Shown here in pieces: positions 12,222 to 25,242 of a stretch of 64,000 bases of DNA (positions are counted from its first letter, which is position 1; each line of letters begins with the position of its first letter). The DNA lies in assembly GCF_025370935.1 (NCBI RefSeq), contig NC_133492.1, positions 10,945,608 through 11,009,607 on the forward strand. Direction: 5' to 3'. The DNA is from Choristoneura fumiferana (lineage: Eukaryota; Arthropoda; Insecta; Lepidoptera; Tortricidae). Position numbers and translations under genes: made by a program. Under the pieces are notes generated by a model, which was not told the origin of the DNA, did not search any database, and saw nothing but the letters and a program-made list of their open reading frames with translations.

Positions 12222-12914
12222 TTAGGGTTCCGGAGCCAAAATCGCAAAAACGGAACCCTTATAGTTTCGTCAAGTCCGTCTGTCTGTCTGTCTATCCGTC
12301 CGTCCGTATGTCACAGGCGTTTTACTCGAAAACTACAAGATATATATTAATGAAATTTGGAGTACAGATGTCTTGTCAAAGCTGCTATTTAGTTTTGTAG
12401 TTAAATTACAAAAATAAATATTTATAGGGGTGCTCCATACACGTAACAGAAATTGAAAAAAAAAAAAAAAATTTTTTTTACTCGCGTCAACGTGTGGCAC
12501 ATAGTTCGACAGCTCTTTTGAAAAGATAGTAAGGTTTCTCAAAAACTTTTTTGATTAAGTAAAGATTTCCGAAAATAAGCGCTCCCAAAGTAGCAAAAAT
12601 TGTGACCTTGTAAACCGTTCATCTAAAAAATATGCAAAAAAAAAATGGAAAGGTAACGCTTAATAAATACTTTCAACGAAAATTGGTTTCAACATGATCG
12701 GATATACCGTTTTTGAGTTATTGCCGAAATACTGCGCTTCTCAACAAAAGGACGTAAGTGCCGTGAAGATACGCTTTTTTTTTCTGGTAATAAATTTTAA
12801 GACTGTAGTAAGTGTTTTAATTGTGTTTAACGCACATAATATTACTTGATTTTTTTCGTAATGGCTACGGAACCCTATCTTGGGCGTGTCCGACACGCTC
12901 TTGGCCGGTTTTTT
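12222..12914. mobile_element. GGGTTCCG-type non-autonomous element
   Basis: Opens with TAGGGTTCCGGAGCC and nears its end with GGCTACGGAACCCTA, short inverted termini. The second is followed by the trailer GGGCGTGTCCGACACGCTCTT. A GTCTGTCTGTC microsatellite sits just inside the left end. The same family recurs at 18219-19308, 38460-38966, 48760-49288 and 56270-56332. No transposase frame is present. Confidence 0.6.
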
Positions 12915-15024
12915 CCTATTCATTTTATTATTCCTTACTTTTTCCACACCCCAACTTACGAGTATGAGGATGATATTATTGCTCAATCTGTCTCAGAACA
13001 GAATGTATCTAAACTCTTTGTTGTACATAAAAATTAAAGGCCAACTTAGCCCTAACAAGGGGTCTCTTGTAGCTAAAACAGTTGAGAACAGTCTACCTAC
13101 TCATACTCGTAACCACGTCGCTGTAATTTGACCGAAACGTTAAGGTAATTTTACCAATAAGTACGAGTAAAGCGTTTCCAACATACGAGTATTTATTGTT
13201 TTGATTAACTATAGTTAGTAAAAGTTTTATTCAATCAACTATCGACTAAAACCAAAACCTTTTTATAGCAGATAAATCTTTCTGAAGCAAAAATCTGCGC
13301 TGCCTGAATAGAATTCACTTAATTAGTTCGGATGGAGAGGAAGCGCTAGTTGCCGCCATTGTTCCGGCGCCGCGATTTTTGCTCCAGATTGTGTTGCCAG
13401 GTACAATATGCCTTTTGTCGCCATTTCCGTAAATAGTTGATTTTTAGTCCATATCAAAACTTTGACATGTGCTTCAATAAAAGGGTTGTCTTTAATTACA
13501 CGACCGCATTTAAGAAATTCCGTAAAACGATTCAAATAAAAAACGTAAAAAATATGAAAAGTAGGTATTGTATTTACGATACTGTTATGTATTACGTATC
13601 AAAATAACATTTATAATGAGTAACTTTAATAAGTAAGTATTGTAAAAGGATTTCTCTATAATAATGTAATTTTAATGTGTATATAAAATTGTATCTACGA
13701 CTTTTACGGTTATAAATGTCTACTAGAGGTACAGTACTCGTAGTAAAGGGGTAATAAACAAGATAGTAAAATTATCATTAGCTTACCTAGATATTAAAAT
13801 GGTAAGTACTGGTTTGTATTCACAAACTTCTTTTCTTAACTATAATTCAGAAAATATATCTTGAATCCTTTGACAACAGTCATTTCCAAGCAATGATCAA
13901 GCTAAAATCCACAAAATAATAAAATGAGGAGGGCAGCTGTCACATTGCTCAAGCTGTATTGTCAGAAGTACAGTAAAGTGTTTAAATTTACATATGTTTT
14001 AATTCAAATTTGCAATTTTATTGCACTTTACTCTCAAGAAATTGTCGTGAATATTCTATATGTACAATCACTGATAAATTTGAAAAGCGTAGTAAAATTG
14101 ACAAATTTACTATTTTCGACCTAAATAATAAAACTGAGCAACGCTGCAAGCAAAGAAGCAGAACCGAGCCGAAAACGTCAGCTGTAATAAAGTATTTTTA
14201 GACTATAACATTCATCAATTCTAGCTACAAACAAAATTTTAAAAGTCGCCAATTTGGCATCTTAAATTTGGTAATACCGAGGGTAGGTAGTCGCGGAACT
14301 CTGAACCCGACCTCGTAGCAGACAATGGACGCATTTAAGATTCAATCCAGCGCGAGCTAAGGTGAAAGTAGAGAACGAGGAACGTAAAATAATTGTATTG
14401 TAGATATTACGGGAAAAATATACTACGTTATTTTTACAAGCTTATATTTAACTTTTAATGTCATTACAGCTGAGGAAACTTAAATTGGGTAACGGGGTTT
14501 AATCAATTCGCTGCAGTGTGAACGTTGACATTTCAAACACTTGCCAAAGAAATCATCGTGTTATTTATTGTAAAAAAAAATATATCTGAAGCGCGAGTCG
14601 GTTCCTCGACTAGGCATACAATTATGTAAGTTGTCTTACGAGTAAAATGTTTCAAGTTGCATTTATACTTGGATATACTTGAAATTTTGGACGGATATGT
14701 AGAATAACGACGTCATATAGTCAACTAAAAAAAAAACAGCAAACATCTCGCATACTTAAATAACTTATTTCATGTTGGTATGAAACTCCAGTTGGAGGAA
14801 ACGATTAGAATATTCGTGATTTAGAATAAACGTTAAGTACACATGTACTTAATTAAGAAAAAAAAACAAATGTAAAGGATAAGTTAATTGGCTTTAGTAG
14901 TACGTGTGTGTAGGCTGATAATTGTGATGGGTATCATAATTATGACATCTGCTGAATATTTTAATACCTAAACCAAAATTAGTATTTGTTACATGAATTG
15001 TTTTGCAATCCGGAGTTCAGTTTT
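12915..15024. other. Intergenic DNA, no gene seen
   Basis: AT-rich. A 70-codon open frame on the minus strand (13323-13535) has no ATG at its start, no splice context and no family I recognise. Nothing else stands out. Confidence 0.4.
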
Positions 15025-15195
15025 CACTATCCCGCGGGAACTAAGCAATTTTCTGGGATAAAAACTATTCTATGTCCTTCCCCGGGACGCAAACTGTCTG
15101 TAGGTATACCAAATTTCATCGAAATCGGTTCGGCGGCTTAGACGTGATGGAGTAACAAACAAACAAATAAACAAACAAACAGACTTACAAACTAA
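15025..15195 (-). mobile_element. Helitron-like body fragment
   Basis: Text such as CCCGCGGGAACTAAG and CGAAATCGGTTCGGCGG, followed by an AAAC microsatellite, is the body of the CTAG-ending family. It lies in inverted orientation relative to the fuller copy at 15360-15592 and lacks its CTAG end. Confidence 0.45.
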
Positions 15196-15359
15196 TAATA
15201 AATAATAATTCCTGCTTTGTCCTGCTAGGTAATTACGCTCGTTATCTATAAATGCAATCATGTTGTTGCTCTTTAGGGTTTGAAATATGACTTTATTACT
15301 TTAATCATATTGTACACGCGTATCACAATGTTTCATTTTAGCAATTGAATAACACTCAA

Positions 15360-15592
15360 TCCATACTAATATTATAATGCGATAGTGTGTGTGTTTGTGT
15401 GTTTGTCGTCCGTCTTTCACTTCGAAACGGAGCGACGAATCGACATGATTTTTGGCATGGAGATGAGATAGTTTATGGGCCAGAGAGTGACATAGGCTAC
15501 TTTTTATCCCGGAAAAATGCACAGTTCCCGACGGAACAGCGCGCGATAACCGAATTCCACGCGGGAGAAGAGAAGCCGCGGGCAAAAGCTAG
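15360..15592 (+). mobile_element. Non-autonomous Helitron-like element, both ends visible
   Basis: Starts TCCATACTAATATTATAA after an A (15359) and ends GGGCAAAAGCTAG before a T (15593). That fits the Helitron rule of 5' TC, 3' CTRR and insertion between A and T with no target duplication. A short GCGG/CCGC stem lies just before the 3' CTAG. No Rep/helicase frame; 233 bp. Confidence 0.65.
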
Positions 15593-15929
15593 TATCTTAC
15601 ATCTTTAAAATGAACTACAACCTGGGTAATTGGTAGGTCATTAAGCTTAGGCTCTTAAAGCCGAAGTTCCCAAAAAAAAAACACTTTCAATCGCAGATAG
15701 TACAATTTCCAAGAAGGGACACACGTTTTGAAAAGAGCCGTACCTACCTATTTGAATAAATGTAGACGACCGTGTTTTAAACGCGTAGGTACATTTTGGG
15801 AAAATGCACTTACTGGTCAAGTGTAGGTAGTAAGCTTTGGGAGTGTAAATTTAGCGGAAAGTGTACATTTTGGAAAAGTAAGTTTTACGAACCAAAGCCG
15901 CTCATAGGTCATTCCAAAACATTTGTATT

Positions 15930-16025
15930 TTTCATACTAATATATAATATCCTGCCCCGACTGGGGATAGAATCCGGAACCTCAAGCTTAGTCAGTTTCT
16001 CTAACCACTCGGCTATCCAGTCAAT
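15930..16025 (-). mobile_element. tRNA-derived SINE fragment
   Basis: On the minus strand TAGCCGAGTGGTTAGAG is a tRNA-like A box and the B-box region has decayed (GATTCTATCCCC). It is followed by GGGGCAGGATATTATA as in the related copies at 16908-17170 and 46476-46722. Confidence 0.6.
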
Positions 16026-16049
16026 GCAGTTAACAGCAATGTCCGTGCG

Positions 16050-16262
16050 GATGGCTACCACCATCTTTCTTATTAATCCTGCCGCCAACCAGTAGTGCAT
16101 GCGTAGTTGGGTATAGCGGGGTGTGGAGAGACCGGTAAAGTAACTGGTGCGTGAGCATCTAATTTGAGTTGGTAAGGCACTTGCAATCCTTTGGCGTTGC
16201 GGGTGTCCATAAGTGGTGGTGCTCACTTACCATTATGTGACCGACTTGCTTGTTTACCCTAT
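16050..16262 (+). mobile_element. Diverged retroposon copy (CGTTTGCCATCCAG family)
   Basis: Begins CGGATGGCTACCACCATC and ends near TGACCGACTTGCTTGTTTACC, a weak match along its length to the better copy at 44641-44937. Confidence 0.45.
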
Positions 16263-16518
16263 TTCACAAAATACCGGGTTTTTTGCCAAGGGACGTCGTT
16301 CTTGTAAAAAACGGTGATATATTTCTTTAGCTTAGCGAAATGACTTTATCTTCGCGCTAATATCGTCGCCAGCGAAAACAATTTCGCTCATATTAGGAGC
16401 AGGAAAATTGCGTTTTTATAACCAGATATATTTTCCAACATTTTTTTAGTGGAAATAAATGGCCATCGCGAAACGATTGAACGCCTTTCTTTAAAACACG
16501 ATTCGAAAGGTGAGTGTT

Positions 16519-16737
16519 AGAGCTTGTCTAAACTGAAATGACGCGTCCCTCGCCCAACTAAATCAGTTCATTATGACTAGTTCAGACAGCCACTAGTTAG
16601 AAAACCTTAACGGGGATTTAGTTCCTCCGTAGACTCTGGTGGTTATTGCAAAGATTAGCTGTCTAACTAGGCATAAATAATGAACTGATTTAGTTGAGTG
16701 AGGGACGCGTCATTTTAGCTTAGATTAGAAAAGCTCT
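16519..16737. mobile_element. Palindromic MITE, about 219 bp
   Basis: The arms run AGAGCTTGTCTAA...ACGCGTCCCTC and back as GAGGGACGCGT...AAGCTCT, including CAACTAAATCAGTTCATTAT on both sides. No ORF. Confidence 0.7.
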
Positions 16738-16907
16738 ACCAATGGTTTCATCTGCTTCTCTCTTTGGATATTGATTGTGATTTTAATTTGATAGGTAGTG
16801 TAGTACCTACGCAGTTTTGAATTTCAGATGCTTTAAACGAGGGAAATTGCCTATACTTGTCTACGACAATTTAATTTATTAAATAACTAGAATCAAGCAA
16901 TTTTTGT

Positions 16908-17170
16908 TTTATTCATAAATAAATAAATATCATGGGACACTTGACACCAATTAACCTAGTCCCAAACTAAGCAAAGCTTGTACTATGGTTACTAGGCAAC
17001 GGATAAACATACTTATATAGATAAATACAAACTTAAATACATATTAAACATCCAAGACCCGAGAGCAAATATTCGTATTATTCATACAAATATCTACCCC
17101 GGCCGGGAATCGAACCCAGGACCTCAAGCCGCGTAGTCAGTATCTCTAACCACTTGGCCATCCGGCCGTA
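16908..17170 (-). mobile_element. tRNA-derived SINE with ATTT tail
   Basis: On the minus strand the A-box-like GGCCAAGTGGTTAGAG and B-box-like GGTTCGATTCCC are well kept. A tRNA-unrelated body (TTGCTCTCGGGTCTTGGATG) follows, ending in an ATTTATTT tail. A second copy in the other orientation is at 46476-46722. Confidence 0.8.
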
Positions 17171-17821
17171 CTCGTTTATAATATAATTCATATTTTTTTC
17201 AGACAACAAACATCCATGGTTCTCTAATTTTTCGCAGAAAATTGTTTCGCCGAATATTAGTTCCCAACCAACTTTTCGCAGAATTTCATTTAGCCGGATG
17301 ATCACTCGCCAACTTGTATTTAGTTTTATTTCCTAACGTCACAGTTACCAAATGCCAACTTTCGGTTAGTAGAATGTTTTGGTTGGCGTAATATTCATTT
17401 CGCTGTTTGTTTGTGTGTTTCTCAAATGTTTTATTGAATAAGGGTTTCATTTAGTAACTAACTATGTAATATAATAATAATAAGTAATATGGGTAAGCGC
17501 AAAATTTCCGTTGTGTTTTTGTTTGTGCACTAATAAAGCGTTTGTGACAAACGCCCATATGAAAATGTTTGACTTTTTGATACAATACGGTAATGATCAC
17601 GGTTTCAATCTTGTACCAAATGTGTGTGTTAGATTTCGAAAAACCGGCAATTATTGAGTGTTCGGTCAAATTTTAAAAACATTTATTTACAAGGATGCCA
17701 TTTTTAGTTCAGTATTATTTTTCATTAGACTCATGTTTTGGATATTTAAAAATTTTTTTTTCTGGTTCGCGCGGTTTGCGCTGGAATTTTGTAATACGGA
17801 ATACGGAATTCAACAGATTAA

Positions 17822-18042
17822 ATTTTTCTTATTCGACTGGATGGCAAACGAGCAAGTGGGTCTCCTGATGGTAAGAGATCACCACCGCCCATAAACATCT
17901 GCAATACCTGGGGTATTGCAGATGCGTTGCCAACCTAGAGGCCTAATATGGGATACCTCAAGTGCCAGTAATTTCACCGGCTGTCTTGCTCTACACGCCG
18001 AAACACAACAGTGCAAGCACTGCTGCATCACGGCAGGATTAG
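17822..18042 (-). mobile_element. Retroposon copy (CGTTTGCCATCCAG family)
   Basis: On the minus strand it runs to GATCTCTTACCATCAGGAG, CTCGTTTGCCATCCAGTCG and an A-rich tail. Sister copies are at 38053-38213 and 44641-44937. This looks like a LINE-mobilised retroposon 3' end; no coding remnant. Confidence 0.65.
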
Positions 18043-18218
18043 TGAGCTGGGACTTTGTAGGATATAAGCTGTTCATAAAGGAAGGAGTTGTAATGGAGAG
18101 GACATGAGAGAAATATATGATTAGTGTCTGCAAAAAACATCAGAGTCGACCAGTTTAAATTTAGCAATTTTAGCAAATTTAGTTGGCGGCCATAGGCTAT
18201 ATTTATTAACAGAAAAAA

Positions 18219-19308
18219 TTAGGGTTCCGTACTAAAACTACAATAATGTAAGTCAAAGTGTAAAAAAAAGTTGCCATTTCATCGCATGCGCTGTAGAAAC
18301 TATTGATTATAGAACAAAAAAATGTTTTACGACATTAAAGAATATACAAGATCTACAAAAAACTTCACGATACCATATGTCCAACTATGTATAGTAGTTA
18401 TGTCACTATAACTACTTTTAACATTTTAAAAGTTGACAAAAATGACGACTATAATCAGACCATGTTATCCATACCTTTGTATTAATCCTTATCCAAATAA
18501 ATAACTTTATACTTATTCAAGATGGTTTCAATACCTGTAGATTATTTTTTGAATTATTCAAATCGGACATTTCATTCAAAAGATATTACGAAATTAAAAA
18601 TATCAATCTAACCAATAAATGCATTTACTCTACGTTGACGCGCCCCGGCTTCGTGCGCGTCGGTTGTATTTTTGGGAAATTGAGCTGTGTGTGATGTGCC
18701 CTTGATTAGAGACCTTTTTAGAGTTCTGTGCCCAAAGGGTAATAAAAACGAGACCCTATTACTAAGACTCCACTGTCCGTCTGTCTGTCTGTCACTAGGC
18801 ATAGACAGTATCTCATGAATCGTGATAGCTAGACAATTGAAACTTTCACAGATGATGCATTTTTATTGCCGCTATAACAAAAAATACTAAAAACAGAATA
18901 AAATAAATGTTTAAGGGGGGCTCCCATACAACTAACGTGATTTTCTTTGCTCGATATTAATAACGGCAACAGGTAACATCAGCCAAATTAGTGGTCTATC
19001 AATTTTTAAACAAGTTCCTATCAAATGAATATGTCGATAAAGTCGAAATTTCAAGTTGACAGACACGTCTATTGGCATTATTGTTTTATGAGATGCAAAC
19101 GATTATCAATTTTAGGGTGGTAGACCACATATTTGGCTGATGGTACCTACCTGTTTATTTTTATAAATGTACTTTAAAAATAAATAATTAAGGTGGGCTC
19201 CTATACAGCAAAAGTGTTTTTTTTGCCGTCTTATGCTAATGTCTAATGTTGTATAAGTACGGAACCCTTCGTACGAGAGTCCGACTCGCACTTGGTCGTA
19301 TTTTTTTT
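18219..19308. mobile_element. GGGTTCCG-type element(s), probably two adjoining copies
   Basis: A TTAGGGTTCCGTAC start at 18219, a second start-like TTAGAGTTCTGTGCC with a GTCTGTC microsatellite near 18710, and a single end TACGGAACCC...GAGTCCGACTCGCACTTGG at 19258-19297. A smaller palindromic element is nested at 18968-19154. Confidence 0.5.
18968..19154. mobile_element. Nested palindromic MITE
   Basis: AACAGGTAACATCAGCCAAA...GTGGTCTATCAATTTTTA returns inverted as TTATCAATTTTAGGGTGGTAGACCAC...TTTGGCTGATGGTACC...CTGTTT. It lies inside the GGGTTCCG-type element, so it inserted later. Confidence 0.6.
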
Positions 19309-19309
19309 T

Positions 19310-21820
19310 ACTTTGCCCGTGCGAAGCCGGGGTGGGTCGCTGTTACTTATAGTTTGATGATTTAATTTATATATTTGTTTTTCTAAATTATACCGTACTA
19401 CAATCATTTTATTAAAAAGCCAGAAAAATATAGTTGGAGTTGAGAAGTTATACTTTCTTGGTTTTTCAATGAAAAATTAAAAACATACTTTCTAACGGGA
19501 AAATACTAGTAATTAAAACAAAAATCGGAATATTTAACTTCCGAGCTTGACAGTGATTTGAATTATTTTGAAAGAATTTATTTATTTAGTATACCGACAA
19601 ATGGAATTGTTTCGAGAGTCTACTCTTTCCATGTAGGTACTTGTTTTTCAATGTTGATATGTAGTTGATAAATAAATACATTTTTGTTTTATTTTATGTT
19701 AATGTGATGACAATAAAGAGTTATTAGTTATTGTGTTGTATACATTGTATTGTAAATCTATTGCTATCTACTATCTACGCTATTGAAATAAACAACATGG
19801 TATAAGTACCTACCTATCTCTCAATATTGTTCGTACATACGGACTTGACTGGTTTTATTATTCAGTGGCCCGTCTTGATTGCCTATTTCACTGTCACACA
19901 TATGGCTGACCTTGTTTACATACACTTAATTACCTAAACCAAATTAAGTAAGTATATAGGTAGAAAATTATCTTTTGGCGACTTATAATTGACTATGATA
20001 TATCAACGATTACAGAATGTAAACGACGTGTTTGCATTTCCCTTAGCTGGGAGAACGTAGAACAGACTGTATTTTCCAAACAAAACACGATAAGTGGGTG
20101 CTTAATTACGATCTGCTGAAGTGTCTCGACGACGGCACATTAATTTCATCTTGTTTTTCATCTTTCACGAGCAATAATTATCTTGGCGACTTGGTAGGGA
20201 ATCTTTCTAGAAAGTTTTTAATTTCATTCGCTCGCCCCAATTATATTTAGCTTGCGATCAAACGGCCCAGAGACAACCAAACTTAAAAGGAACTTGATTT
20301 GTTTAAATACATCATAAACTTTGAGTAGTTAACGACTACTTGATTGAGATTAGTTTGCACCTGAATGTTATGACGCGGCAGGTGAAGACTTTTTTTCATC
20401 GACTTCGAGTACCCTACTAAACTAACACATGGCGCTGAGATTATACGGAAGATTATATATAAGGAAGGATTTTGCCAAATTAACTCTTAAGTTTAGAAAA
20501 GGGTGGTAGTATCAACAAAATTTAATGAAATGATAAGTTGTGAAAAGGCAGTACCCGGGACTCGAATGGTTTGACTAAAGGTTCGACTGTACTATGGAGA
20601 ATTGTGTAAATATCGAAATCTACGCAGACGAAGTCTCGGGAAAAAGCTAGTATACCAATATGTATTTTAGCTTCGCTTATAACTATTACCTATGTATTTA
20701 TGTACATATCTATGAACGGATTGAAATTTTTCATCTTTGTTTTCACTCACTTTTTATTGTTATATTGACACAAAACTTGTCAATTATGCATGTATTTATG
20801 TCACTTAACATCAGGTGAACCGTCTGCTCGTTTGTTTGCTATTACTTACATAAAAAATAAATAAAAAAAACAATAATACAGTACCGTGCACCATGGATTC
20901 GGAAGGTAGATACTGAAACTCCAAGACAAAACAATCTTACCTAGCTATGTTTGGGCTTGTTGTTGTTGTTGCTATTGTTAGGGTGTATTTGGAGCAAAGG
21001 TAGTTTCCCTGGTCTGATGATGGATCAGTTAGGCAGTTGCTAATATGTAAAGCATGTTAATTAGAGTATTTAATTGCTTATAAGTCTATTCTAGTCTATT
21101 TTATTTTTTCTTGCATCAGTACTAAGGTGAAAAAGTTTCATTCCGATTTTCTTCTTTTTCGTTTTTATCGTCTAATTTCCTCCTAATGACTGAGTGGGCG
21201 ATCATTACCAATAGCGAGATAAATTTGACCTCTTAAAACACTTTCCATGGTAATGACTTCGGTCCCGCTATTACGTGGTCGTCCATTTGCTTTGTTTTCT
21301 AACGACTTGCTCTTCTAATAGACCACATCTTTTAACACGAGTTAGATTCTGTCCTTTACTAACTTAAGGGGAAAAAACGAGACAGTTAGAACCTCACGTT
21401 TTGTGAGTAGCATAACATTAAATAGAAAATTTGCTCTCTCGGTGATGCTTCGACGAAGATGGCTGAATCAAGCTTATTATTTGATGTTCTTAAACGTTAA
21501 TTAAGCGACGCGAGATATGAAAAAGTCCTTTTTCCTTAATTTTCCATTAGTGTTAATTAGTGGCTGTTTGCCTATAATAGGCCTTTGTTCGTGTTTATTT
21601 ACATAATTTCAATTTATTGTAGTTTCTAATCAATGAAAACATGGGCAGGTTGTAAATGGACCGATGTTTATAACATGGTGTTTGATAAGTTAAACTATTA
21701 TTGTGATAATAATTGATGTGTTTATGTTATGATGATATGTATTTCAATGTAATTGAAATAAAAACAGGTTCCTACGAGGTCTTTGTTCAAAATTATATCT
21801 GAAAGGTTTTATATAACATA
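19310..21820. other. Intergenic DNA, no gene seen
   Basis: AT-rich. A Helitron-like 3' end (GACGAAGTCTCGGGAAAAAGCTAG) finishes at 20650 before a T. Nothing else identified. Confidence 0.4.
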
Positions 21821-22024
21821 CACTTAAAAAAAGGATAGCTAGTTAGGCTACATGACATTTAGCCAAAATTAACTAATTAATAGGATCCAAAATAATGCTA
21901 ATATTGCAAAACTGATTTTGTAAAACATCACCTAACTTTTAGCTACTACTAGGCCTTAGTTTTGTTCTCAAGTTATGTTACAAGCAAAATTTTTTTTTGT
22001 TATTGTTAGCATTTTTTTTTCAGT
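21821..22024. mobile_element. MITE with CACTKAAAAAAA termini
   Basis: Left end CACTTAAAAAAAGG and right end TTTTTTTTTCAGTG are inverted. The interior (CTAACTTTTAGCTACTACTAGGCC) recurs in reverse at 51089-51200, which shows a dispersed family. Confidence 0.6.
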
Positions 22025-22754
22025 GTACAACGTTCATGCGTGCATAGGTAAGTATGTAACTTTTTTTAAAGAAACTATGTAAAACATACAGATCAGAGAA
22101 AGACCGAACTCTAAACGGCGCAACGGTCATGAAAAGCCAACATAAAGTTGGTAACAAACTACGTACAAAAATACACATCTCACACGTTGTACTCTCGACT
22201 TTATTTCAGTAGATTCAGGGTACGAATTCTGGCCCGTACACTTTTCGATACAACGTACAACTAGTGTGCAATAATATAAATGCTAATGCGTAGTAAAGTA
22301 AAACATTCGTACGGGGCCAAGACCCTTGCAATTCTTTTGTGCAGATGTCACCCGCAACCTTCTCAGAATTACGTCACGGCTATTGTGGCTTACATATTGT
22401 TGTAACCTTGGACAGTACTTGCCCTATTATGTTTTTCGAATTGTATAATAATTGGCTATAATACCTACAATTATTATTTACCTGTTACGCAATACAAACA
22501 ATGTCCTCGTATGTACATAACGCGCTTTATCCCACGGCTTCGACCCCATGGAGCGAAAATAGTTATATGACCGAGTCAGTCGGATCTCTTTGTTAATCTC
22601 ATTGTAAACACAGAGAGATCCGAGTATGGGCCTACCCCACTCGTGCGTAATTGCCCTTATAATTTTGAATATTTCGCCCAATTGTGAAAATGTGAACCAA
22701 GCTTTAAGTAAGTGACGAGCAAATGTATCTTATCTATGGTAAGTAGTGTAAACT
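22025..22754. other. Intergenic DNA, no gene seen
   Basis: A partly palindromic stretch near 22217-22325 (GGGTACGAATTCTGGCCCG against CGTACGGGGCCAAGACCC) may be an old MITE. No gene. Confidence 0.35.
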
Positions 22755-22976
22755 AACCTAACCAACAAAAAGTTGGAAAACCCCCGACTTTGTCACTTCA
22801 AAGTTCAATATCTCAAAAACGGCTTAACCAATTTTGATTAAACATGTCTAAAACCACCGCTAGAAAACCTGATTTCAAATGAAAAAAAAAACACACACAG
22901 ACAGACAGACACACACACAGACAAACACAGCGGTCAAGCTTATAACACCCCTCTTTTTGCGTCGGGGGTTAAAAAA
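22755..22976 (-). repeat. CCCCCGACGC repeat family copy
   Basis: On the minus strand it begins AACCCCCGACGCAAAAAGAG, has a TGTCTGTGTG microsatellite inside, and ends CCAACTTTTTGTTGG TTAGG. Other copies: 23830-24100 and 50060-50401 (plus), 49393-49616 and 51202-51403 (minus). Confidence 0.7.
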
Positions 22977-23829
22977 TGATTACCGCGGGGATTCCTCAGC
23001 GACGTTAGCCTTAATACGTATTTGTCTCCATATTTTAAACACGCTTATATTAGCTTTATTAAGCGTGTTTTTTAGTTGTTCAAACTAGAGATAGATTAAT
23101 GATTACGGACTATGGAGCTATGGACAAAAAAGAAACCTAGTGGTGCCTTTAAACGTAACAACACCAAAAAAACTATATTATACAAAATGGCCCAAAACTG
23201 AGATAATTTTACTCAGCTTTTTACGAATATTTCTTGGCTAATATATTTTTATTGTAGAGTTGGTTTAAAGAGATTTTAAAGAATTATATATTTAGGTATA
23301 TATTTTGTGACTTTACTGGATGGAAACTGAACAAATTTGGGGACAAATTGTTTTTCCATTATGATACTGGGTTACCTGCTGCTAGTTATGAATTATGATG
23401 GGCAAAAGTTAAATGGCTCTATTCACGATTGTAAGTCGGGAATAATCCATTGATGACAAATGATGAGTAAAAAAAAATACTACATTTTATTAGACGTGAA
23501 TGCATATATAAGAATGCGTGCATGCATAAGAAGAAGAAGGTATTCCGAAACCACCGAAACAGATTGTCAACGCCTTATAATCATGATTTAGGTTGTAAAA
23601 TTTTTAGTTTTATAAAACACGGTCTATTATATAAAAATAATGTAAAAATACATTATTGTTCCTGTTAAAATCGCTGTTGAAATATTAACAATTTACCGAC
23701 GTGCTTTTCAACGTGGATGGTTTATTTAAAAACTTGTTGTTTTGGTAAACTTTACCTATCCTATTTTAGAAGTAACGGACCAAAAACGTTTCTGTAAACA
23801 GACAGTTGTTAGACATGATGTTCGTCCAT

Positions 23830-24100
23830 TTTTAACCTCCGACGCAATAAGAGGGGTGCTATAGGTTTGACCGCTATGTGTGTATGTGTGTCTGTATGTC
23901 TGTGTGTCTGTGTGTTGTCTGTCTGTCTGTGGCACCGTAGCTCTTAAACGGGTGGACCGATTTGAATGCGGTTGTTTTTATTTGATAGCAGGTTTTCTAG
24001 CGATGGTTCTTAGACATGTTTTATCAAAATCAGTTTAGCCGTTTTTCATTAAACTTTGAAGTGACAAAGTCGGGGGTTTCCAGCTTTTTGTTGGTTATTA
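23830..24100 (+). repeat. CCCCCGACGC repeat family copy
   Basis: Starts TTTTAACCTCCGACGC, carries a TGTGTCTG microsatellite at 23876-23930 and ends GTCGGGGGTTTCCAGC. It lies about 850 bp from, and inverted to, the copy at 22755. Confidence 0.7.
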
Positions 24101-24726
24101 TTAGGTAAGCGTCAAAATTATTTAGGGACAAATTTACATGAATTTGAGATATTCTTTAAATTTCATATCAATTATGAGTTACACAACTATAGCCTGGTGG
24201 TATGGCCTAAATTTACCTTTTAGAAATGATTTAGTTACTCGTATTTAAGACATATTTACTACGGGGTATAGACGGTGATAATGATAACTTTTCATTAGCT
24301 CTCGATATTTCATCATGATTGTTTTCGTGACCATGACGCTAGTACGGTCAAGGCCACACATATCTATATAGCCATAGTGTAAAATTTATGTATAGGTGCA
24401 TCGACCGTTCGTTGGTGCGAATACGTAGTTTATCAGAATTTATTGGAGCGAAATGTCGTATTAGGTATTAGGTAAGAAAAAGATTATAGTAATTTTTCCT
24501 CTGTTTGATAACAAATGAAGATTATAACATGTAATTGTTTAAATGCCATACAACAATGTGGCTTGACAAACCTTTCTTCAATATATTTCCTTTTGGTGTC
24601 TTAGTATTTACTAATTATGAATGACGAAACGTTATTGCCATCTCATCATTGAATTTAATTATCTTTCCAGTTGTGACTGATACGTTGGTATCTAATATTA
24701 GCCTTAAAGTGGGCTAAATAATAATT
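24101..24726. other. Intergenic DNA, no gene seen
   Basis: AT-rich, no repeat family or exon recognised. Confidence 0.35.
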
Positions 24727-24737
24727 GTATTACATAT

Positions 24738-25042
24738 CATCATCCCAGCCTATATACGTCCCACTGCAGGGCACAGGCCTCCCCTCAGAATGAGAGGGCT
24801 TGGGCCATAGTTCCCACGCGGGCCCAGTGCGGATTGGGAACTTCACACACACCATTAAATTGCTTCGCAGGTTTGTGCAGGTTTCCTCACGATGTTTTCC
24901 TTCACCGCAAAGCTCGTGGTAAATTTCAAATGTAGCTCCGCACATGAATTTCGAAAAACTCAGAGGTGCGAGCCGGGGTTTGAACCCACGACCCTCTGCT
25001 TGAGAGGCGATGGGTCAAACCACTAGGCCACCACGGCTTACG
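24738..25042 (-). mobile_element. Full-length tRNA-derived SINE with ATG-type tail and target duplication
   Basis: On the minus strand it starts AAGCCGTGGTGGCCTAGTGG (A-box-like) and has GGGTTCAAACCCC (B-box-like). The body includes CATCGTGAGGAAACCTGC and it ends GGCTGGGATGATGATG. An 11-bp direct repeat GTATTACATAT at 24727-24737 and 25043-25053 is the target-site duplication. Confidence 0.85.
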
Positions 25043-25242
25043 GTATTACATATACTACAGATTTTTTTAAACACCATTTATGTTATTATTTTCCATACAT
25101 ATATGGAGTGTACCTACTTAGAATTTTAAAGAAATACAATCTCGTATGACAGAAAAGTTGTAAGTTCCCAAATCCCTCCAGATTAGTTATAGTACCTATA
25201 GCAAGTCTCTGAAATAATTTGGTAAATATATCCTAAAATAAC

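Noticed and set aside
13323..13535. 70-codon minus-strand frame rich in plausible residues
   Set aside because: No ATG at its start, no splice acceptor, no family recognised.
16908..17170. tRNA gene
   Set aside because: A and B boxes are present but the body and ATTT tail mark it as a SINE; the acceptor stem does not close.
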